The position numbers and the translations under genes are program-made. From Pelodera strongyloides (taxonomy: Eukaryota > Nematoda > Chromadorea > Rhabditida > Rhabditidae): a DNA stretch of 64,000 nucleotides. The notes under the pieces were generated by a model. That model saw only the letters and a program-made list of their open reading frames with translations. It had not been told where the DNA came from and searched no databases. Positions 13,387 through 35,390 of this stretch are shown piece by piece (position 1 is the stretch's first letter; every line of letters begins with the position of its first letter). The DNA lies in contig JAANDG010000107.1 of NCBI GenBank assembly GCA_036852015.1, positions 248,001-312,000 of the forward strand, in the 5' to 3' direction.

Positions 13387-14785
13387 ATTTACTCAACAAC
13401 TCTCTGTCTGTGTTTTCCATTTCCGTTGGTGGGAGCAGTCACATTTTTTTTTCGTGTGCATGCATTACAAATCACTGGTTCGCTTAGCAACTGATTCAGT
13501 TCATTTAATTTTTGACGGGAATAACGCATTTTGTCACATTTCTCTGAATTTGAATGCAAATGCGAGGGCGCCGCCTTGTTGCTAGACAACTCTGATTGAT
13601 GGTTTACTATAGTTTTTCTTTCTTGTTAGACTATATTTCCTTTTCTTTATGATATCTGATTCTGGAACTGGGTTTGTTGACTTGTCTTGTCTGATTGTTT
13701 TATATATAACATCACAGTTTGTTATTGTTGTGGTGAAACACTACGCGTTGTAAACAGTACCCGTATCAATTGCACCAGGATCGGGAAATGGGAAATATTT
13801 ATATATTGAATAATATGAAATAAATTTGGACTGTTTAGAATTGGAAAAAACAAAATTAATTTATAGTTTATAGTTTTTGGATTTGAGTGATACGATAACA
13901 GTGTTCGATCCCCTGTCATGTTTTTTATTGTGTAAATTAGACTTGCTGCTCACCTCATGTTTTTTCTCTTATCTGTAGGTTTCATCATTTTTATTTTCTG
14001 TAGAGAACCTTTCTACAAGCATTTGCTGCTTTCACAAGGCTTTCCTGTGAGTTGATTTAGTTCAAACGTGAGCGTGACAATAGGGCACGCCCACTTTTAG
14101 GAATTCCGCACAAGCACAGTGTATATGGCGCGCACTTTTAGTAGACACATGGAAGAAAAGAGAATCTACCGTAGGATTAATATTTGCTATTGTAAAATGA
14201 GTAGTATGTATATGTTGGCACTTTCTAAGGTGTTAGCTTGTTAGATGTTTGTTATAGGGTTTGATTTCTTTATGTATTGATTGAGTGTCGCACATTGCAC
14301 ATTCGAGTCGGTCCTTATTATTTGTCAATATCTTTATTATTACTATTTTCTATTCTATTATAGTGTTGCTGTAACCGTATTATCAAATCTGGTGTGTTTT
14401 TGTCGAGTTGTTGTTTCGGTGGTTGCCTTTCAATATGGTATAAGAAACTGAAAAGACTTTTAGTTTAATTGTGTTGTTCAGTGCATATAATTTCATTTTG
14501 AGTTCGTTCTCATAATTCGCTTACAAAAGGCAACATGAATGGTGGAGATGGAGATGTTGATGTAAAACTGTGTATTGTATTTGAGAAGTTTATGTGAAAA
14601 ATTTTGTCGGAAATACCTCAGTTTTGTTTAACCTTGGCGTTTTATTAGTTAGTTAGTTTTTCGTCCTTGGTTTTCTCTTTCAGTGTGACTAATTTAATGA
14701 AGAGAATGGTCATATGATCAAGAAGGTTCTTTGTAACTGGTAATATTGCGATTCCGAATTCTAAGTTCCATAGTACCCTTTGCAG

Positions 14786-28200
<13,415 letters not shown>

Positions 28201-29948
28201 TTATTAGGGAGAGTATTGCTTAGGTCATTGTGTGCTTAGGTCACCCTAGATAAACCTTCGTATGCACGAAACCGGGAGGACCCTCCCAAGGCTCCCTTGA
28301 AATGTCTTGAGGATAGATAAAAAGTTGTCAGTAGTACATAAAAGATTGAAGCAAAGAAAAATACTAGTTCGTGCATACAGCTACGGATGTTCACCATATG
28401 TATTAAAGGAGTATGTGTGTCTATAGTGAAGGTGTCGCATTAAGGGTTTTTTCTTTTATTTATCACAAGAGCGATAGGTTTGGATCGCAATATGTGTTAT
28501 CGGTTTCATTTTGTAACTTTCATGGTTTTATTCTTTGTTACTCTTTTTGTCCTGACTTTTTCTGTGGCTTTTTTTTTGTTTGTTCTGGCATTTTCTTCTG
28601 AAATACTGTGATTTCGACTGTTTCATACTGTGATCGTGATTCACAATTTTGCATTCTTTCCAGATTTTTTAAATGACATTTTTAGACCTTTCATAACTTT
28701 CATTCCGTTTCTTTACACTCTTGATTTTATATTTTTTTTTACTTTTTATTCAATTCGGGTATAATGCGCATACCGTTGCCTAGTTGCCTTGTTCCTATGA
28801 GCGGAAATTGTCATGTCATGATGTATCGGTGACTTGTGGATTTAGGAGCATTTGAAGATTATTTATAAGGATTGTTTTCCTTACGTTAGAGGACCTGATT
28901 TGTTTCTTACGTTAGGGAACATAATTTTATATTGATTTATTTGTATAATAATTAGTTAGTGTTTATTTGTATAATTAGTGCGAGCGATTATGTGAATGTT
29001 TTGTGGTTTCTAGTGGCTTTCACGTAGTTTACGTTCTTTCTTTTTTGTTACCGCCGCATGCTGTTAGCCCTTTCATCTGAATACTGTTGGTTTTGTTTGC
29101 ATAATATTATTGTTTTCTGGTTTACGTTTGCCCAGTTGGACTATGTTTATTTGCTTTTCATGGCATTTTTGGAAGGGGCATATGACATTTGAGAGGGAAT
29201 TTATATACATTTTATTTCCGATTTGATGATATTTCAAGTTTATTAGTGTAAGCATGTAAGATCCCTTTTTATATGCATATAATTTATTGTGAATCTATTG
29301 TGAGCGAATTGTTTTGTTACTTTGAATTTTGAAGATTTCTCTTCTAACAATGAGTGAGATATAATTGGAGCTCCTGTCTCCTGTCCTCTAAAGCCATATT
29401 CACCACTCAATTCCCCATGGAGAATTTCCCGTCTATTTTATGTCCCCAAGGACTAGTTCCCCGAGGGAATCGGAGAGGTAAATATGTCCTCTGGATTATG
29501 AGGCTATGTGATGAGATGGTATAATGTGTAATAACTGATTATGAACCTCTTACTGGTAGTGATTTTTTGTTTCAAGGCATCATCTTGCCTATGTTGAGAG
29601 ATTTATTTTAGTGGGGCATAATATATCAATTATGGAATATAATTTTATCCTTCAAATTATATCATGTTGGTGCCAGGAATTTACCTTTACACACAACAGT
29701 TTTATATACATAATTCAGGGTCTGCTTGCTTGACCACTGCGATTTGTGTTAATACGTAATAAACATTTTATGTTTTCAAAGACTGTTTGCTTTGTTTGAA
29801 ATTAAGCGGAGGAATCAGAACCTTGTTGAATACCGTAGTACGTTTTGTCTGAAGTTGTATGGAAATGCAGTTGCCATGTGGGAACGTTTCAAAAACCATT
29901 ATTATAGCTTTGACTTTTTTTAATTTCAGTTAATGTAAATGTTGGAAA
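28201..29948. other. Intergenic sqv-6 / ADO copy A
   Basis: About 1.7 kb of AT-rich sequence, duplicated at 32986-35382 with small indels. Contains a family B remnant at about 29390-29490. The 60-residue ORF seen in both copies on the minus strand is not accompanied by splice or start signals and is left unannotated. Confidence 0.5.
29390..29490. mobile_element. Family B remnant (unit A)
   Basis: Reads AAAGCCATATTCACCACTCA to GAATCGGAGAGGTAAATATG; the right end is diverged. A matching remnant in unit B is at 34566-34653, so it predates the duplication. Confidence 0.6.
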
Positions 29949-29956
29949 ATGAGTGA
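29930..29956 (+). promoter_or_regulatory. 5' leader with start-stop ATGTAA and overlapping uORF (copy A)
   Basis: After the acceptor TTTCAG (ends 29929) the leader reads ATGTAA at 29933-29938. A five-codon uORF at 29939-29956 then overlaps the ADO start at 29949. The same leader is present in copy B at 35364-35390. Both uORFs count only if the transcript starts at this acceptor or upstream. Confidence 0.6.
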
Positions 29957-30095
29957 GCGTAAGGTTTTACGCTTCTTACTCCAGAGATTTGTGAAGCTGT
30001 GTCAACATAGACCACTACAGAAGTCTAGAATAGCGGAAATGATATCCTTGATGAACTTGGTTACGCCAAAGGTGCTTGATGTAAGTTTAGGGTCT

Positions 30096-30278
30096 TTAAA
30101 GCGAAATACCGGCCGGTTTTTGAAACGCATCGAGTACTCCCTGCTTTTCTATGCTTCTCATGCAAATGAGCATGAATTCGAATAAAAAATAGACCACAAT
30201 AGACCCCTTTGAGCATAACTGCATAAGAATGCTGATATTTGAGATGCGTTTCAAAAACCGGCTGGTATTTCGCTTTAA
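30096..30278. mobile_element. Family A TTAA MITE, filled site (absent from unit B)
   Basis: Bounded by TTAA at 30096-30099 and 30275-30278, 183 bp, in ADO-A intron 1. Unit B has a single TTAA with no element at the same place (about 35530). This gives a filled/empty pair and fixes the target duplication as TTAA. Confidence 0.95.
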
Positions 30279-30393
30279 ATGTTTCCATAGCAAACATAGC
30301 GTTCAAGCAATGTTTCGATAATTCGTTCTGTCGTGTGTTTTCTGACAGGTTCCTGGGCCACTCCGCGAGATAACCAGATAGCCTTTCTTTAGG

Positions 30394-30572
30394 TTAGAGC
30401 GAAATACGGGCCGGGTTTTGAAACACATCGAGTACACCGCATTCTTATGCAGCTTATGCAAATGAACATAATTAGAATAATAAATCGAGCTAAATCCGAG
30501 CAAATTAGCAAAAATACCTAATTAGTCAGTTGTCCGCGATGCGTTTCAATAACGGGCCGGTATTTCGCTTTA
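30394..30572. mobile_element. Family A MITE shared by both duplication units
   Basis: Left end mutated (TTAG/AGCGAAATACGGG), right end GGCCGGTATTTCGCT/TTAA. The same insertion is at 36036-36219, so it predates the duplication. Confidence 0.85.
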
Positions 30573-32129
30573 AATTTGTGGAATTTCCTGGGATTTTCCT
30601 TGAAGTTTCGTAAATCAAACGAGTAATTTACTTTTTAGGTGCATCTGCCGACTCCCATCGAAAGCAGTTACTGTAGCGCGCCGGCAATGTTCTGTGAGGT
30701 GAGGCGCTCTGTAGCAGACTTTTCCGCAAAGATGGACAGCCACAACCGGGCGTGCGCGGCGTGAGCGCCATGTTTGCGCGAATGTCAGTTGGCGCACCTG
30801 TGGCGCCCGTGAGGCTTACATGTGTAGCCTGCCGCGCCTCATCTAAGAGCGGCGTCGTATGTCAGTTGGCGCACCTGTGGTGCATTTGAGGCTTACATGT
30901 AGCCTGCCGCGCTTCCTCAACATGAGTCTGAAAGTAACGTGAGCGTGAGCTTTAGTGTATGTGAGCCGTATATAATCTAAAGCCATGTCGTGTGGTTGAC
31001 TGATAGTGATCAAATCTTTTACTTTTAATTATTTCAGATTTACGAGTCCCCATCAGTGCACTGTTCTATCTTTGGCTTACGTGCTGAGGGTGATGTGTTA
31101 CCACTGCATGATCATCCACACATGTACGGGTTTATAAAGGTCCTGCAGGGAGCCATTGAGGTAAGGAACTTTTCTCTCCCTTCCCTCGTCTGATTCTCTC
31201 CTCTCTCTCTCTGTCTGGTTCTCTCTCCCTCTTTCCTATGGGGCACACTCCTAGCGTTACACTGTCATTAGAAAGTTGTCTTCGTATAGTATCAATGACA
31301 GCTTCGTTTTGGTTCTTATTGACCACGTTAGCAAAACTTTAAAAACTGTTTTATTTCATTTTTCTGAAAATTGCAGGTGACGTCTTTTTCATGCTCAGAC
31401 ACACCTCGCGGAGTTGGGACCTCGACTTCGATTAGTTTTTTTTGTATTGAGTATTTTCTATGTCGCTGTATTTGTTGCATTCTCATTAAACCTAACGCAA
31501 CCTAAGTTAAGTTTTGCTGCCCCGTTGTGGCGGACGCTGTGGCGCGGTGACGACGCGTTGTAACTGACTGGATTTCTTTGGCCATACCGTAGTTGTAATA
31601 TAAAAAAGACGAATATGTCTAACAAATGCCTCCTTCAGGCTTCTTACAACGGCATCCATATTCTGACACCAGAAAGTACGCCGATTTGTCTACGACCAAA
31701 CAGTGGGAACATTCACAGGGTACGGTTTATTTTATTCTGCGTTTACCCGTTTACTACCCTCTCATGGTTTTGCCGACCTGTAGCACAACCACTGATGCAC
31801 GTGTACGGGCATTTTTCATATAGGTAGTGTAACGTTATATTTTGATTCGTATTTCTGGTATTTCTGGTATTGTGGATTAGTAGTTTACCTACAGAACTCA
31901 GTTGTCGATGTCGAAATGTTGAAAATTCTTCATGGAATCATGATCGGTTTTCAGAACTTGATATGTATTCTCTGTTTCTAGATACGTGCAATGGAGCCGG
32001 GTTCTTTTTTCTTTGATGTGCTGGTGCCTGGATATAAGGAGAATCCCTGTTCATACTTTCAAATGCCGTCGGTGAGTACCTCGATGATTGTGCATGATGT
32101 GAAAAGTCCTATTTGACACCACCACGAAA

Positions 32130-32237
32130 TTTTGGCCGGTGCGCGGCCTACAAAAAACAGGTGGGTCCAGGTGTAGGCGGCCCGCCTTTTTTGGGCCCAG
32201 TGTAGGCCGCGCGCCGGCCAAGTTTCCTCAGTGACGG
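32130..32237. mobile_element. GC-rich element, CACTGAGGAAACT/GGCCGGTGCGCGGCC family (family D)
   Basis: In ADO-A intron 6: ends GGCCGGTGCGCGGCCTAC and GGCCGCGCGCCGGCC plus AAGTTTCCTCAGTG. The same insertion is at 37785-37893 in unit B. More copies are near 53872 and 57505-57826, with a relative at 39905. Confidence 0.75.
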
Positions 32238-32707
32238 GAAGGCAGGAGTAGTTAGCTTAGGATGGGTTGGACGCATATTCAGCAGATAGTTTTGATACGT
32301 GTAGTATGCGTTCTTTCTGCACATTACTGTAAGCGAGGTCATCTAATTTTTATAAGGTAAGCTTTATGAATTCGGATCCATTAGGTACGGTTTGCTGGTG
32401 ATGAAGAGAAGTACACATAGTCGGTGTAAGTTACGCATATTGCTATGGTTATGGTTTCTCAATTTTCGGGGGTTGTTATTTATTTATTTATTTATTAAAT
32501 TACACCGAGGTGCGCATCAATTTATAATATGCTGAAGAGAAAGCAATGTAATAACGAAACAATTTGTACTGTAGCTGATTAGCAATGGGGTAAAAGAAAA
32601 ATCATCTTTGTACTTCTTTGTACTTATTATCAGCTGATTGGTCACATTGTTATATGTGCAGTCTTTGAAGAATGCTAGAGGTACGGATTAGAGTTCTTTG
32701 AGTACAG

Positions 32708-32837
32708 AGGCCCAATTCACCAACACACTGAGCCCTCCCTGGCCTCCCCAGCCAGGGAGCTAAAGAGGCGTAGAGTGTGAATAGATTCAGAGCGCTCGTG
32801 AGCCTAGGGAGGGCTCCCTGTGTGTTGGTGAATACGT
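32708..32837. mobile_element. GC-rich inverted element TTCACCAACACAC, fuller copy
   Basis: Left end GAGGCCCAATTCACCAACAC, right end GGGCTCCCTGTGTGTTGGTG. The left terminus resembles family B (GAGGCC..ATTCACCA), suggesting related ends. Confidence 0.7.
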
Positions 32838-32868
32838 CCTGAGCTGCTATAATATGGTTTCATTTTAG

Positions 32869-32985
32869 ATTGCCGACTCTTGTTCTCATTCGAAATGTTC
32901 GTCTTTTTTGTGGAGCACGATGCATCCAGATCCAAAGTCGGATATTGTCTCGGGGTATGATTCAGGGAAGGACTATCTTGTGTAA
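32869..32985 (+). pseudogene. Orphan copy of sqv-6 last exon
   Basis: 117 bases encoding 38 residues and a stop, identical by eye to sqv-6 exon 24 (28084-28200), with its acceptor (TTTTAG) intact. The rest of sqv-6 is not duplicated. It can only be used as an alternative terminal exon spliced from sqv-6 exon 23, about 5 kb upstream. Confidence 0.85.
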
Positions 32986-35382
32986 TTATTAGGGAGAGTA
33001 TTGCTTAGGTCATTGTGAACCTAGATAAACCCTAATCGTATGCACGAAACCAGGAGGACCCTCCCAAGGTTCCCTTGAAATGTCTTGAGGATAGATAAAA
33101 TGTTGTCAGTAGTACGTAAACAGCTTGAAGCAAAGAAAAATCCGAGTTCGTGCATATGGCTCGGGTTTCTGTATGAGATGTTGTATTAAAGCAGTATTTG
33201 TGTTTGTAGTTTCCTTTTATTTATCACAAGAACGATAGGTTTTGATTGCAAGTGTTATCTGTTTCATTTTGTAACTTTCATGGTTTTATTCTTTGTTACT
33301 TTACTCTTTTTGTCCTGACTTTTTCTGTGGCTTTTTTTTGTTTGTTCTGGCATTTTCTTCTGAAATACTGTGATTTCGACTGCTTCATACTGTGATTGTG
33401 ATTCACAATTTTGCATTCTTTCCAGATTTTTTAAGTGACATTTTTAGACCTTTCATAACTTTCATTCCGTTTCTTTACACTCTTGATTTTATATTTTTTT
33501 TACTTTTTATTCAATTCGGGTATAATGCGCATACCGTTGCCTAGTTGCCTTGTTTCTATGGGCGAAAATTGTCATGTCATGATGTATCGGTGACTTGTGG
33601 ATTTAGGAGCATTTGAAGATTATTTATAAGGATTGTTTACCTTACGTTAGAGAACCTGATTTGTTTCTTACATTAGGGAACGTAATTTTATATTGATTTA
33701 TTTGTATAATAATTAGCTAGTGTTTATTTGTATAATTAGTGCGAGCGATTATTTTAGCGCTTTGGGGTTTCTACTGGCTTTCAAATATGGTTTGGTTAAT
33801 GGTTTATACGTTCTTTCTTTTTTGTTGCCGCATCATGCTGTTAGCCCTTTCATCTGAACACTATTGGTTTTGTTTGCATAATATTATTGTTTTCTGGTTT
33901 ACGTTTGCCCAGTTGGACTATGTTTATTTGCTTTTCATGGCATTTTTGGAAGGGGCATATGACATTTGAGAGGGAATTTATATACATTTTATTTCCGATT
34001 TGATGATATTTCAAGTTTATTAGTGCAAGCATGTAAGATCCCTTTTTATATGCATACCAGACGTTCGAAGAGCCCTACGGGCTCTTCTCCGACTGGAGGA
34101 ATCGGCCTTCGGCCGATTGTTACCCTATTTAAAAAAAGGATTTCTTCAAACGTAAAAAAAGATGTTCATTTACGTGTACGTGGAAACGTATAATATGGTT
34201 CTGGACTTCATGTAAATTTGCAAATTTGCTATTGCAATTGCTCTTCTATCTCCTATAAGATCCTTCCCAGAAGCTTGCATAGCTCAACAGGTAGAGCGTT
34301 GGACTGTGAATAGAGAGGCTGTGTGCGGCTGTGGGTTCGAATCCCGATAGCGGCAAATATTTTGTATGCTCTCTTTCCATGGAAGAATTTTCTTTATGAG
34401 CAGCTTTCGTTGTGCACATAAAAACAAACCCGTGACAAACTCTTCTCCTTTATATAATAAGATAATTTATTGGACATATATTCTGAGCGAATTGTTTTGT
34501 TTCTTTGAATTTTGAAGATTTTTCTTCTGACAATGAGTGAGATAGAATTGGAGCTCCTGTCCTCTATAGCCATATTCACCGCTCAATTCCCCATGGAGAA
34601 TTTCCCGTATATTTTCTGTCCCCGGGGACGAGGGAATCGGAGAGGTAAATATGTCCTCTGGATTATGAGGCTATGTGATGAGATGGTGTAATAACTAATT
34701 ATGAAGCTCTTACTGGTAGTGATTTTTTGTTTCAAGGCATCATCTTGCCTATGTTAAGAGATTTATTTTAGTAGGGCATAATATATAAATTATGGAATTT
34801 ATTATTTTATCCTTAGAATTGTGTATGTGTCGGGGACTTTTACACACGTCAGTTTTATATACATGATGCAGGGTCTGCTTGCTTGACCACTGCGGTATTT
34901 GTTCACGTAATAAACATTTTATGTTTCCAAAGACTTTTTGCTTTGTTTGAAATTAAGCGGAGGAATCAGAACCTTGTAGAATACTGTAGTACGTTTTGCT
35001 TGTGTTTGGTATATTAACTTTTTATAATAATGTAGTTTGACCGTATGTCTTGGATCACGTTTGTGTGGTCATACATTTGTGTATAGACTTCATGGAAACG
35101 TTTGTATATCAGTAGTAACGAAGGTTATGCTTTGATTCCATGTTCCGTAGGTTGTAATTAAGTTCTAGAGTCGAAATTTTTTTGATAACAGCCGTTTTTG
35201 AGACGTAAGTTGGGCGCTCTATTCACATGTTGGGTGTACATAGAAATGCGCGATTTTTAGTCTAATCTAATTATATTCATTTGCATATAACATATGGGAA
35301 TGCAGTTGCCATGTGGGAACGTTTCAAAAACCGTTATTATAGCTTTGATTTTTTTAATTTCAGTTAATGTAAATGTTGGAAA
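32986..35382. other. Intergenic orphan exon / ADO copy B
   Basis: Counterpart of 28201-29948. Contains the family B remnant at 34566-34653 and a recent Helitron. About 240 bases at 35030-35280 are absent from unit A. Confidence 0.5.
34057..34462 (-). mobile_element. Non-autonomous Helitron with tRNA-like gene, copy 2 (empty site known)
   Basis: On the minus strand it runs from TCTTATTATATAAAGGAG to hairpin plus CTGG, 406 bp. The paralogous site in unit A (about 29271) reads straight through, ATTA then TATGCATA, so insertion was exactly between A and T without target duplication. The tRNA-like part (about 34273-34355, + strand) has D-arm pairing GCTC/GAGC and B-box GGTTCGAATCCC. It inserted after the segmental duplication. 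Confidence 0.85.
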
Positions 35383-35390
35383 ATGAGTGA
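35364..35390 (+). promoter_or_regulatory. 5' leader with start-stop ATGTAA and overlapping uORF (copy B)
   Basis: Identical to the leader of copy A: acceptor ending at 35363, ATGTAA, then a five-codon uORF overlapping the main ATG at 35383. It is kept although surrounding non-coding sequence has diverged. Confidence 0.6.

Larger units (their letters stand above)
11809..14785. other. Intergenic region cyclin L / sqv-6
   Basis: About 3 kb. It holds one GAGGCC-type inverted element (12085-12223), one short TTAA element (13267-13386), and otherwise AT-rich sequence. No exon with supporting splice sites was found. The spacing is too long for a classic nematode operon. Confidence 0.5.
29949..32071 (+). 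pseudogene. ADO-type thiol dioxygenase, copy A, 3'-truncated with lost splice donor
   Basis: Exons 29949-30080, 30639-30698, 31038-31160, 31377-31430, 31639-31719 and 31982-32071 match the complete copy B exon for exon. Two lesions are visible: the donor after exon 4 is AT instead of GT (31431-31432; copy B has GT at 37093-37094), and the seventh exon is absent because the duplication ended inside intron 6. By eye the six shared exons differ at about 26 bases, of which about 22 are synonymous and only four residues change (V/A, N/D, E/K, P/T). The metal ligands in LHDHPHM and GNIHR and the Cys-x-Tyr pair (CSY) are kept. This is not how an old pseudogene decays: the copy may be newly broken, or may skip exon 4 (54 nt, in frame) and borrow the last exon of copy B. 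Confidence 0.8.
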
